Source: Candidatus Uhrbacteria bacterium (lineage in GTDB: Bacteria > Patescibacteriota > Patescibacteriia > JACRJV01). From it: DNA of 44,684 nucleotides. The notes under the pieces were generated by a model. It did no database searches. It worked only from the letters and a program-made list of their open reading frames with translations, and was not told the DNA's origin. Made by a program: the position numbers and the translations under genes. Positions 24,673 to 32,496 of this stretch are shown in pieces. The stretch covers positions 1 to 44,684 of the forward strand of contig JACRJV010000023.1 in the NCBI GenBank assembly GCA_016215325.1, written 5' to 3'. Each line of letters opens with the position of its first letter. Within the stretch, counting starts at the first letter, position 1.

Positions 24673-25051
24673 AGGCTTTGCTACCCTCACCAGCGTCATT
24701 GTGGCTAGCGCGATCGCCTCGGCCATTGGTGTCACGCTCTTGCTGTCTGGCATCAGCAGCACGAGGGGCAGCATCGCAACAAGTCTTGGCGCTCAAGCTA
24801 ATGCATTAGCCAATGCTTGTGCAGAAGAAGCGCTCCAGGCGATCCACGACAACCTCTCCTACACCGGACAATTCAATCGAACGCTGGGGGATGGTACGTG
24901 TAGCGCGACCGTTACAGATGGGGGCGGACAACTTCGGACGATCACGAGCACAGGCACTGTCGGAGGCATCATTCGCAAAGTCAAGATAACAACCAGCGCA
25001 CTCACGCCCAAAATTACCGTGTCCAGTTGGCAAGAAGTCGGTGATTTTTAA
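24650..25051 (+). CDS. PilX-like exported protein of the pilus cluster
   Basis: A 133-residue protein starting MDQRQSDKG then FATLTSVIVASAIASAIGVTLLLSG. This is a prepilin-like signal with Ala-Thr in place of the usual Thr-Leu-Ile-Glu; the Glu at +5 is missing, as in PilX/GspK-type minor pilins. Two cysteines (ACAEE and GTCSA) could form a disulfide. The start at ATG 24650 is chosen because it places the basic leader and Gly cleavage site correctly; an earlier start would overlap the previous gene by more than 180 bases. PilX is suggested by position after the PilW-like gene. Confidence 0.75.
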   Translation: MDQRQSDKGFATLTSVIVASAIASAIGVTLLLSGISSTRGSIATSLGAQANALANACAEEALQAIHDNLSYTGQFNRTLGDGTCSATVTDGGGQLRTITSTGTVGGIIRKVKITTSALTPKITVSSWQEVGDF

Positions 25052-25063
25052 CCGTATTTACGC

Positions 25064-25069
25064 TATACT
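25064..25069 (+). promoter_or_regulatory. Possible -10 box for the major pilin gene
   Basis: TATACT at 25064-25069 in the 78-base gap before the pilin ATG. There is no convincing -35 at the right distance, so this is only suggestive of separate, stronger expression of the pilin subunit. Confidence 0.3.
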
Positions 25070-25129
25070 ATCTTTAAGATCGAAAAGTTATCAACAGGCC
25101 TTTATTTACTATTTATCATCGTGTTTGTT

Positions 25130-25573
25130 ATGAGAAACCGTTTTATCCCAAAAGGATTCACCCTCTTGGAAATCCTTCTGGTCGTTGCTGCCATTGCTAT
25201 TTTGGCGGGAATCGTGATTATCGCTATTAACCCCGGCAAACAGCTTGGAGAAACCAACAACGCTCAACGCCGCAGTGATGTGAATGCGGTTTTGAATGCA
25301 GTCTATCAGTACTCTGTGGACAACAAAGGGGCGCTGCCGACCGCAATCACGACAACGCAGACCGAAATCTGCAAAACGGGCGGAACCTGCACGGGACTCA
25401 TCGACTTATCGGCACTGACGACAAATGGAAAGTATCTCGTCTCTATCCCGGCGGACCCCACCGGCAGCTCCACTAATGGCGCTGGCTATGAAATTAAGAA
25501 GGACGCAAACGGCCGTATAACAGTGGTCGCCCCCGACGCAGAACAAAGCGCAACGATCAGCGTGACGCGGTAA
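25130..25573 (+). CDS. Major pilin / pseudopilin-like protein
   Basis: A 147-residue type IV pilin-like protein with signal KG then FTLLEILLVVAAIAILAGIVIIAI, Glu at +5 and the typical hydrophobic helix. It is followed by NPGKQLGETNNAQRRSDVNAVLNAVYQY, the usual region of GspG/PilA-type pseudopilins. Two cysteines (EICKTGGTC) sit in the variable region. The start is ATG 25130; GTG 25121 is also possible. It ends the plus-strand operon and is followed by a strong terminator. The GspG-like calcium-site region is not clearly recognisable. Confidence 0.88.
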   Translation: MRNRFIPKGFTLLEILLVVAAIAILAGIVIIAINPGKQLGETNNAQRRSDVNAVLNAVYQYSVDNKGALPTAITTTQTEICKTGGTCTGLIDLSALTTNGKYLVSIPADPTGSSTNGAGYEIKKDANGRITVVAPDAEQSATISVTR

Positions 25574-25588
25574 TACATCCAGGACCGT

Positions 25589-25622
25589 AAAAAAATCTGT
25601 CAGATCCCTGACAGATTTTTTT
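25589..25622. terminator. Bidirectional terminator between pilin and DEAD helicase genes
   Basis: A perfect 15-bp stem, an A7 tract plus ATCTGTCAG-type arm (25589-25603) and its complement (25608-25622), with loop ATCC. T-runs on both strands allow it to serve both convergent genes. Confidence 0.9.
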
Positions 25623-25634
25623 ATAACAGCGCAA

Positions 25635-26903
25635 TTACACCTGACCGCCAAATATTGAATGATGCCGTTGCTGAAATGGACGGCGTCGGTGTGGGCGCAA
25701 GCTGCCCCGCCCTACAACGCTGGGTCTTCGTGATCCCCGCCGAAACGGTTGCCGAGATGGTTCGAACGCACCCTGCAAACGTTCTGGCGGCAGCTCTGGT
25801 AATCGAGAGACGGGGAGGGCCACCCGGACGAATTTCTCAATGTCTCGCACGACACTGCCTTGTTCGCGGGTCGCAAATGAAATTGCGGTTCCTGTCATGC
25901 CGGCACGGCCCGTACGGCCAATGCGGTGCACGTAATCTTCGGGATGCTCTGGGATGTCATAATTAATCACTAATTCAATCCCTGTTACATCGATCCCCCG
26001 AGCCGCTATGTCTGTTGCGACGAGCACACGATACACTCCTCGTTTAAATCCCTCCAACGCCTCTTTGCGTTGCGCAAGGCTCCGCTCGGAGTGCAGCTCT
26101 GCAGAAGAATGCCCCATGGTCCGCACCCGCCGACACACTCTCTTGGCGCCGTACTTCGTGCGAGTAAATACCAATACCGAACCGTGATACTCGGATAAAA
26201 TTTTATCAAGCAGCCGATCTTTTTGATCCTTACTGACCACGTACAGTTCTTGCTCGACGTTGTCAGCAGTCGCGCCGGTAGGAGCAATCTCCACCCGTAC
26301 TGGCAATTTCATCTGCCGGCTTGCGATCCGGACGATGTCGTCTGGCATTGTTGCAGAAAATAGCATGGTTTGCCGCTCTTTTGGAATCGAACGGAGAATC
26401 TCATTAATCTGCGGAGCAAATCCCATGTCAAGCATCCGATCGGCCTCATCCAGAACAAGAACCGACACGTCCCGGAGATCCAAGCTCTTTTGATGCAGAT
26501 GGTCGATAATACGCCCAGGGGTGCCAATCACCACATGGGGGCGACGTCGGATCATATGTACTTGATTACTGATCGACGCACCACCAATGAGCACCGCCGT
26601 GCGCAACCCGATCGATCGCCCGATTTTCTGGTACGATTCGTCTACTTGCAGCGCGAGTTCGCGCGTTGGCAGGATCACAAGGCCTTTCCCCTTCACTTGT
26701 GCTAATCGTTGGATCATGGGGATGCCGAATGCGAGCGTTTTCCCGGTCCCGGTTTGGGCAATACCGATCACATCCTTCCCTTCCAATGCAACCGGGATCG
26801 ATTTTTGCTGGATGGGCGTCGGAGTGACAAACTGAAGTTTGTCCAAAATCTCTAGAAGTCTTGGAGCAATGCCGAGGTGGTAAAACGATTGTTTGGTGTC
26901 CAT
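25635..26903 (-). CDS. DEAD-box RNA helicase (RhlE/CsdA-like)
   Basis: A 422-residue ATP-dependent RNA helicase. Motifs in order: Q-motif FVTPTPIQQKSIP, motif I AQTGTGKT, motif Ia PTRELALQ, GG, motif Ib TPGR, motif II DEAD, motif III SAT, motif IV VLVFTRTK, motif V TDIAARGIDV and motif VI HRIGRTGRAG. The last 50 residues are Arg-rich (RRGSRRPSVVGRGSLRPHRRRPF), typical of RhlE-like RNA-binding tails. The role is RNA unwinding in ribosome assembly or RNA decay. It lies 18 bases after thrC and is probably read on the same transcript. Confidence 0.94.
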   Translation of the reverse strand: MDTKQSFYHLGIAPRLLEILDKLQFVTPTPIQQKSIPVALEGKDVIGIAQTGTGKTLAFGIPMIQRLAQVKGKGLVILPTRELALQVDESYQKIGRSIGLRTAVLIGGASISNQVHMIRRRPHVVIGTPGRIIDHLHQKSLDLRDVSVLVLDEADRMLDMGFAPQINEILRSIPKERQTMLFSATMPDDIVRIASRQMKLPVRVEIAPTGATADNVEQELYVVSKDQKDRLLDKILSEYHGSVLVFTRTKYGAKRVCRRVRTMGHSSAELHSERSLAQRKEALEGFKRGVYRVLVATDIAARGIDVTGIELVINYDIPEHPEDYVHRIGRTGRAGMTGTAISFATREQGSVVRDIEKFVRVALPVSRLPELPPERLQGAFEPSRQPFRRGSRRPSVVGRGSLRPHRRRPFQQRHHSIFGGQV

Positions 26904-26921
26904 AATGTAATCCGTCTTGTT

Positions 26922-28223
26922 TTAATGCTTTGAAGTGAGGAACGTCTTGAGATCCTCAAATGTATTGCCAATGACAATCGATTGCTTGGCGCGTGCTGCA
27001 TACGCGCCCAGTCGATCAGGCATGGGGACTGTTTGACCGATCGCGGGCTCAACGACATCGGCGAATTTTGCGGGATGAGCAGTTTCTACGATCACCCCGG
27101 TGCAACTGGAATGCATCTGTTGGTATTCTTGGAGCGCCAAATACCCGACTGCCCCGTGTGGGTCCATGATATAGCCGTATTGCTTATATGTTGTCGCAAT
27201 GGCTCTCGTGGTCTGACCATCGGTGAATGAATAGCCGATGACGTCGTGGCGCATGGCCTCTACATCATTATTGTACAAGGCCTGCATCCGCGCAAAGTTG
27301 CTGGGGTTGCCCACATCCATGGCATTGGAAACGGTCGAAACACTCGGTTTTGGATGAAACACGCCGGTGCGCAGATACTGTGCCAATGTATCATTATTGT
27401 TGTTGGCAGCAATAAAATGTTGTATCGGGGCACCCATGCGTTTTGCCATGAGGCCTGCCGTGAGATTGCCCAGATTACCGCTCGGGACGGAAACGGTAAT
27501 CGGCATCCATTGCGGGCGCAATCGTGAACAAAGAAAAATATAATAAAACATTTGCGGGAGCAGCCGAGCAATATTAATAGAGTTTGCACTCGCGAGTTTC
27601 ATTCGCTGCGCGAGCTCTGGATCCAAAAACGCCGTTTTAACCATTGCCTGGCAGTCGTCAAAACTCCCCTGCACTTCCAGTGCCGTGATATTTTGGCCCA
27701 TGGTCGTCAATTGCTTTTCTTGCATGACGCTGACTCGACCGCTCGGATATAAGATCACTACATCAATCTTGTCGACACCTAAAAATCCGTGCGCAACGGC
27801 GCTGCCGGTATCGCCGCTGGTGGCCACAAGCACGGTGATCCGCTGGTCGAATTCTTGCGCATAGTGTGCCATCAAGCGCGCCATGAACCGCGCAGCAAAA
27901 TCTTTGAATGCAAGGGTTGGCCCGTGAAAAAGTTCTAACACCCAACTATCACGATCGAGCTGGACAAGAGGGACATCAAAGTTGAATGATTCGTCTACTA
28001 TGCGGCGGTATTCGAACCCCGGAACGCTGTCGAGAAAATACGGTGCGCCAAAAATGTAAGCGATGTCCTGAAACGACAACGAATCCATCGCCCCGATAAA
28101 CTCTGGAGAAACATGCGGGATCTCCGACGGCATGTAGAGGCCTCCGTCAGGCGCAAGTCCATTGAGTACGGCTTGTTGGAGGCTAACGGCGGGAGAACTC
28201 CCGTTCGTGCTCTGATAGTTCAC
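26922..28223 (-). CDS. thrC: Threonine synthase
   Basis: Converts O-phosphohomoserine to threonine with pyridoxal phosphate. The 433 residues include LELFHGPTLAFKDFAARFM, with the PLP-binding Lys, then VATSGDTGSAVAHGF, ILYPSGRVSVMQEKQL and SVPSGNLGNLTAGL. The overall pattern is that of the bacterial E. coli/Bacteroidetes-type enzyme. The start is set at GTG 28223 because VNYQSTNGSSPAVSLQ matches the usual family N-terminus (KYxSTxG...VS). This start overlaps the P-loop kinase gene by 41 bases. It is the last biosynthetic gene of the threonine set. Confidence 0.93.
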   Translation of the reverse strand: MNYQSTNGSSPAVSLQQAVLNGLAPDGGLYMPSEIPHVSPEFIGAMDSLSFQDIAYIFGAPYFLDSVPGFEYRRIVDESFNFDVPLVQLDRDSWVLELFHGPTLAFKDFAARFMARLMAHYAQEFDQRITVLVATSGDTGSAVAHGFLGVDKIDVVILYPSGRVSVMQEKQLTTMGQNITALEVQGSFDDCQAMVKTAFLDPELAQRMKLASANSINIARLLPQMFYYIFLCSRLRPQWMPITVSVPSGNLGNLTAGLMAKRMGAPIQHFIAANNNNDTLAQYLRTGVFHPKPSVSTVSNAMDVGNPSNFARMQALYNNDVEAMRHDVIGYSFTDGQTTRAIATTYKQYGYIMDPHGAVGYLALQEYQQMHSSCTGVIVETAHPAKFADVVEPAIGQTVPMPDRLGAYAARAKQSIVIGNTFEDLKTFLTSKH

Positions 28224-28896
28224 AATGTTTATGAACAAGGTTGATAAATTCCGAAAGTTCCATCCCTTCGGTAATTTCTTCCCGGGGAATCATGATATCT
28301 GCCAACTGCTCATAGAGCCCGCTGCGGACCTCCAGGAGTTTTAAATAGGATCGTGCCAAGGCTTGCTCATTTGTTTCATCGGGCAGCTTGGTGAACACAG
28401 ACCCGAAACACACCGGCTCCAACTCTTTAATGTATTTCTCGTACATCTCTCGTTTTCGATCTTCCGTCGCTCGGATCCCGACGACCAGTGTCTTTTGTTT
28501 GAGTTCTTCACCAATAGAGGGGTCCAGGTGGATGACGCTTCCCGTGGTATCGATCGCCGTGTTGCCGGGTGTCTTTTGAACTTCCACTAATGCCTCGCGC
28601 GTAACATCAGCTTCGATCTCAAGGTACCGCTGCTGATGTTGGGCATAGCGCTCGTCATAGGGCTGCCCCATCCAGCGCGATACATCGGCAATACCTCCGC
28701 CATATCCAGCAGCTTTCAATTCCGGGGTGAGGATCGCTTCGATGCGGTCATCGCACCCGATATACCGGAATCCTAACTTCTTCGCAAATTCATTCCGCGC
28801 CCAATGGGTTTTCCCAAGGTTGCTCATGCCAACAAACGTAATGACGAGCCGGTTGCTGAGATGGGCTTGGTCGAATTGTTCCCGCGTCATGTGCAT
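28183..28896 (-). CDS. P-loop small-molecule kinase, candidate homoserine kinase
   Basis: A 237-residue P-loop kinase-like protein. Walker A is GMSNLGKT (residues 23-30), followed by a shikimate-kinase-like sequence RYIGCDDRIEAI (D49, D50) and a lid-like GQPYDERYAQHQQRYLEIE region. The C-terminus is helical and charged. It sits between asd and thrC in the order thrA-asd-this-thrC, where a homoserine kinase gene (thrB) would be expected, and no GHMP-type ThrB is visible in the window. Homoserine kinase activity is therefore an inference from context; it could be another kinase. The start at ATG 28896 follows a good Shine-Dalgarno (AAAGGA, 6-7 bases). It overlaps asd by 10 bases. Confidence 0.75.
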   Translation of the reverse strand: MHMTREQFDQAHLSNRLVITFVGMSNLGKTHWARNEFAKKLGFRYIGCDDRIEAILTPELKAAGYGGGIADVSRWMGQPYDERYAQHQQRYLEIEADVTREALVEVQKTPGNTAIDTTGSVIHLDPSIGEELKQKTLVVGIRATEDRKREMYEKYIKELEPVCFGSVFTKLPDETNEQALARSYLKLLEVRSGLYEQLADIMIPREEITEGMELSEFINLVHKHCELSEHEREFSRR

Positions 28897-29972
28897 ATAT
28901 ATCCTTTCGCAACGAGCAATTCTGCAATCAGCACTGCCCCGCCGGCAGCGCCGCGGATGGTGTTGTGCGAAAGGCTTACGCATTTCCAACCGCCCAGCGG
29001 GTCCTCGCGCAACCGCCCCATGCTAATGCCCATCCCGTGATCAATATTCCGATCCAGTTTTGTCTGCGGGCGGTTCTCTTCATCGAAATAGGTGATAAAT
29101 GGCTCTGGCGCAGAGGGTAATTTTAAGTCGCTCAATGGATTCGGGAAATTCCGGATCGCGTCCAGTAGTTGCTGTTTGGTGGGGCTGCCCTTGAACAACA
29201 CATTCAGGGTCGCAAAATGCCCGTCCGAAGCGCTCACGCGGATGCATTGGGCCGAAATGCGTGGTGTCTCTGACAATATAAATTCCCCATCAACAATGGT
29301 TGCCCAAATTTTGAGCGGTTCTTTCTCACTCTTTTCTTCTTCTCCGCCAATATAGGGGATGACATTGTCGACCATTTCGGGCCAAGTGGCAAATGTTTTG
29401 CCTGCACCGGAGATCGCTTGATACGTGGAAACGCGCAATTGTTGAGGCTCAAATTGCTTCCATGCCTCCAAGATCGGGACATAACATTGAATCGAGCAAT
29501 TGGGTTTGACAACGATGAACCCCGTATTCCATCCGCGATGGTTGCGTTGCACCGGAATCATATCCAAATGGTGGGGATTAACCTCTGGCATAATCATAGG
29601 CACATCAGCGGTCCAACGGTTGGCAGAATTATTCGAGACGACCGCTACCCCGGCTTTGGCATACCCGTCTTCGATCGATCTAATTGCGTCGGCATCCAAA
29701 TCAATCGCGCAAAACACAAGTTTTACTTTTGAAGCAATGGTCACAAGGTCCTGGTCCACAGCATACACGGGCATTTGCTTCACCGCATCGGGCATCGGCT
29801 CGACGAGTGCCCAACGATTGCCGATGGCCTGATCGTAGGGCTTGCCCGCAGAGGCAGACGATGCCCCCAGTGCTGAAATTTCAAACCATGGGTGCTTGGC
29901 CAAGAGAGTGACAAATCGCTGGCCCACCATCCCAGTAGCGCCTAAAATTCCAACGGGGATTTTTTGCTGCAT
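28887..29972 (-). CDS. asd: Aspartate-semialdehyde dehydrogenase
   Basis: Reduces aspartyl phosphate to aspartate semialdehyde with NADPH, the branch step to threonine and lysine. At 361 residues and with an archaeal/fungal-style sequence (GILGATGMVGQRFV, NNSANRW, PNCSIQC with the catalytic Cys, SGAGKTF), it is not the usual short bacterial type. The C-terminal part has HNTIRGAAGG. It starts three bases after the thrA-encoded stop and ends with a 10-base overlap into the kinase gene, so all four genes form one unit. Confidence 0.92.
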   Translation of the reverse strand: MQQKIPVGILGATGMVGQRFVTLLAKHPWFEISALGASSASAGKPYDQAIGNRWALVEPMPDAVKQMPVYAVDQDLVTIASKVKLVFCAIDLDADAIRSIEDGYAKAGVAVVSNNSANRWTADVPMIMPEVNPHHLDMIPVQRNHRGWNTGFIVVKPNCSIQCYVPILEAWKQFEPQQLRVSTYQAISGAGKTFATWPEMVDNVIPYIGGEEEKSEKEPLKIWATIVDGEFILSETPRISAQCIRVSASDGHFATLNVLFKGSPTKQQLLDAIRNFPNPLSDLKLPSAPEPFITYFDEENRPQTKLDRNIDHGMGISMGRLREDPLGGWKCVSLSHNTIRGAAGGAVLIAELLVAKGYICT

Positions 29973-29975
29973 ATT

Positions 29976-30899
29976 CTAACTCTTAAAACATTGAATAATG
30001 TCCGCTAATACTCCGCCCGCCGTCACTTCGGCTCCGGCGCCAGGGCCGCGAATCACCAGTGGCGTCGTGTTGTAGCGCTTGGTGGTAAACATCACAATGT
30101 TATCGCTGCCGCTCAACCCATACATCGCGTGTGTGCGGTCAACGGCGGTCAGTGCGATACGCGCCTCACCGTTGTCCAGCGTTGCCACAAAACATAACTT
30201 CTTATTATCCGCTGCAGCGAGTTGTTTTTTTGATTCGAAATCTACATTGAGTGTTTCCAGTGCTGTAAAGAATTGTTCGATGGATGGAGCGCTAAAACAT
30301 TCTGCCGGCAGCAGGGCCTCGATCTGGACATCCGCAAGCTCCATCGCCAATCCCATCTCACGTGCCAAAATCAAGATCTTTCGCGCAACGTCTTTGCCGT
30401 TTAGATCATCGCGCGGGTCTGGCTCGGTATAACCTTTGCTCTGGGCATCCCGAACAATGGCGCTGAAGGGCAGGTTGGATGATGCAAATGTATTAAAAAT
30501 GTAGCTCAGGGTGCCGGAAAGGACCGCTTCGATCCGGATAATCTCATCGCCGCATTGCATCAGGCTTTTGATCGTATGAATGACGGGCAGCGCCGCGCCG
30601 ACATTTGTTTCGTATCGAAACACGGCGCCGTTGTCGCCGCTTGCGTTCTGGAGCGCCCGATACTGCTCTAGGGACCCGGAGTTCCCTTTTTTATTGGGGG
30701 TGACCACAGAGATGCCGCGCTCGAGTAGCCCCCGATACCAACGCGGGATTTCTTCACTGGCCGTGCAGTCCACGAAGACGCTGCTGCCCGGGCGCGCCTC
30801 TTGGACAGCACGCACAAACTGTTCGGGACTGCTCGCCGAACCGCTGCTTATTGATTTTTTCCAGGCATCCAGCGCAATGCCCTGGGGGTCGATCAACAT
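29976..30899 (-). CDS. Homoserine dehydrogenase part of ThrA, truncated at its start
   Basis: The 307-residue product holds the catalytic half of homoserine dehydrogenase: VFVDCTASEEIP, VVTPNKKGNSGSL, YETNVGAALPVI, LSGTLSYIFN and GYTEPDPRDDLNG, and it ends with RGPGAGAEVTAGGVLADI. If translated from ATG 30899 it lacks the GxGxxG nucleotide fold, which is encoded just upstream in the same frame but without a start codon. A functional enzyme would need a frameshift repair, a fused product, or a non-standard start. It ends three bases before asd. Confidence 0.7.
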   Translation of the reverse strand: MLIDPQGIALDAWKKSISSGSASSPEQFVRAVQEARPGSSVFVDCTASEEIPRWYRGLLERGISVVTPNKKGNSGSLEQYRALQNASGDNGAVFRYETNVGAALPVIHTIKSLMQCGDEIIRIEAVLSGTLSYIFNTFASSNLPFSAIVRDAQSKGYTEPDPRDDLNGKDVARKILILAREMGLAMELADVQIEALLPAECFSAPSIEQFFTALETLNVDFESKKQLAAADNKKLCFVATLDNGEARIALTAVDRTHAMYGLSGSDNIVMFTTKRYNTTPLVIRGPGAGAEVTAGGVLADIIQCFKS

Positions 30900-30934
30900 A
30901 GTTTTTTGGTTTGCAATGCCGCAAACGCGGATCG

Positions 30935-31297
30935 TCAGGCCGTATTGTGTATAATGGCGTTCCTTCGCTTCATGGATTTGCTTAAGCAGCGTCCCGCCAA
31001 TAAGCCCGGTGCCGATGAGGAATACATGAATCGTTCGCTGGCTCCCCTCTGAAAAGAATGCTTCATGAATGGCGTTGACTCTGCCGATTTCTCATCGTTC
31101 ATCTCAACGACAGCGGAAATATTGAGTTCCGAAGATCCTTGGGCAATGGCGACGATATTGATCCCGAGCCGGCCAAGAGTATCAAAGACTTTCCCCGCGA
31201 TGCCGGGGACTCCTTTCATTTGCTCCCCCACCACTGCCACAATCGAGAGGTGATCTTGGACCGTGATCGGGCTCATCCGCTGCATTTGGAGTTCCAT
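30935..31297 (-). CDS. ThrA middle fragment with an ACT domain
   Basis: A 120-residue reading frame in the same frame as the aspartate kinase part, beyond its stop. It carries an ACT-domain sequence (LSIVAVVGEQMKGVPGIAGKVF and NIVAIAQGSSELNIS) that matches the second ACT region of ThrA. It then goes out of frame after EMNDEKSA; the rest of the open frame is nonsense. Unlikely to be a gene by itself; listed as a part of the disrupted thrA. Confidence 0.45.
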   Translation of the reverse strand: MELQMQRMSPITVQDHLSIVAVVGEQMKGVPGIAGKVFDTLGRLGINIVAIAQGSSELNISAVVEMNDEKSAESTPFMKHSFQRGASERFMYSSSAPGLLAGRCLSKSMKRRNAIIHNTA

Positions 31298-31381
31298 CTC
31301 AAAAACTTCTTCCAGCAGTTTTTGCGCCGCAGTCGCCTGGGGTGCATGGACGCCGATACAAACACTCGGCTCATACGAGGC

Positions 31382-32431
31382 TTACGTGGTAAGCAATACT
31401 TCGATGTGTTCCTTGGAAAGCGCCTGAAATACACGAGCGGAAATCTCCGAAATATATTTGATGCTGCTGCTTTGCAATCGTAACAACGCGATATTGGCTA
31501 ACGACGAGACACCCGTGACAAGGTGTTGGCGTTGTTTGGAAACTCCGTCAATCAGCGTCCCCGGCGCCTCGGGGTTAAAAGTATTTTTAATGAGAATTGG
31601 AATATTCTTGAGCCGTGCGGGCTTCATGGTTTTGGGATGAATGACCTTTGCCCCAAAGTGCGCGAGCTCCCCTGCTTCCTCGTACGAAATTGATGTGAGC
31701 GGAAACGCGCCCTTCACATGCCGCGGATCTGCCGTCATGACCCCATCCACATCGGTCCAAATTTCGATGATCGGAGCATCCAACGCTGCGCCCAGCAGCG
31801 ATGCTGTATAATCAGAGCCGCCGCGGCCCAACGTAGTCGTAACCCCGCTTTGGTCTGCGGCAATAAAGCCGCCCATCACCGAAAGCCCTTGTTGCTGCTT
31901 GAACGCATGGGCAATCCGCTGATAGGTGGCTTCGATCTGCACAGCGGCATGCCCAAATTTATTGTCGGTTTGGATGAGCTCGCGCGCATCGACATACGTA
32001 CAAGGCACGCCGCGATAATTGAATGCCGCGCTGATGATTTGCGCAGAAAGTTGCTCGCCCGTGCTCATAATGGCGTCGAGCGCCTGAGTAGAGAGCTCTT
32101 TGAGCAGTGCAACGCCTTGGAGCAGGTTGTCGAGTTCATCGCAGAGTTTTTGGGCCTGCGTCTGGACGGGTTGCCGGGCGTTTGTCCCAAGGAGTTCTTC
32201 GATCATCTCTTGGTGTTTGCGGCAAAGCGCTTCAAACAGGGCCTGATACGAGTCGTTCCCAGACCGTGCGGCTTCCGCCATTTGAATCAGGCTGTCGGTT
32301 ATCCCGCCCGCGGCAGAGACGACCACGATAATATCGTGATCCTGTTGGTGTTGTCCCAAGACAATATCAATAACGCGGCTGATATTGGCCGCGTTGGCAA
32401 CAGACGAACCCCCAAATTTAAGCACTTTCAT
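31382..32431 (-). CDS. Aspartate kinase part of ThrA, ending at an in-frame stop
   Basis: A 349-residue product as written. It starts MKVLKFGGSSVANA, the conserved aspartate kinase N-terminus, with later VVSAAGG, MSTGEQLSA, GFIAADQSG, TTLGRGGSDYTA, WTDVDGVMTADPR and SYEEAGELAHFGAKVIHPKTM. It phosphorylates aspartate at the head of the threonine/lysine pathway. It includes the first ACT region (ISARVFQALSKEHIEVLLTT) and then stops where a Gln codon is expected. The kinase domain itself is complete and could still work on its own. The start ATG is 8 bases after a -10 box, so it is probably leaderless. Confidence 0.85.
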   Translation of the reverse strand: MKVLKFGGSSVANAANISRVIDIVLGQHQQDHDIIVVVSAAGGITDSLIQMAEAARSGNDSYQALFEALCRKHQEMIEELLGTNARQPVQTQAQKLCDELDNLLQGVALLKELSTQALDAIMSTGEQLSAQIISAAFNYRGVPCTYVDARELIQTDNKFGHAAVQIEATYQRIAHAFKQQQGLSVMGGFIAADQSGVTTTLGRGGSDYTASLLGAALDAPIIEIWTDVDGVMTADPRHVKGAFPLTSISYEEAGELAHFGAKVIHPKTMKPARLKNIPILIKNTFNPEAPGTLIDGVSKQRQHLVTGVSSLANIALLRLQSSSIKYISEISARVFQALSKEHIEVLLTT

Positions 32432-32439
32432 ACTTGGCT

Positions 32440-32469
32440 ATCATACCCGAAGACAGCGAGATATGGCAA
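32440..32469 (-). promoter_or_regulatory. Promoter of the threonine operon
   Basis: On the minus strand, TTGCCA (32469-32464), an 18-base spacer and TATGAT (32445-32440). Eight bases separate the -10 box from the ATG of the aspartate kinase reading frame, predicting a leaderless message. No obvious leader peptide or attenuator is present between the promoter and the gene. Confidence 0.6.
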
Positions 32470-32496
32470 GGCGAGGTGCGTTATGCTGTATAAAAC

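Larger units (their letters stand above)
29976..32431 (-). pseudogene. thrA: thrA: full-length bifunctional gene with two disruptions
   Basis: Read across the disruptions, the locus encodes about 818 residues, against 820 for E. coli ThrA: aspartate kinase, two ACT regions and homoserine dehydrogenase, all aligned end to end. Two lesions break it. First, a TAA stop (31384-31382) lies in frame exactly where family members have a conserved Gln in the ITQ segment; the reading frame continues beyond it (ASYEPSVCIG). Second, near 31080-31086 the frame must shift by -1 (one missing base) to join EMNDEKSA to RVNAIHEAFFSEG, after which the GxGxxG dinucleotide motif (GTGLIG, 31013-30996) and the rest of the dehydrogenase follow. 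Sequencing error, recent decay or programmed events are alternatives. Confidence 0.85.

Noticed and set aside
31382-31384. TAA reassigned to glutamine
   Set aside because: TAA ends many genes in the window normally (pilB, the P-type ATPase and the Sua5-like gene), so general recoding is excluded.
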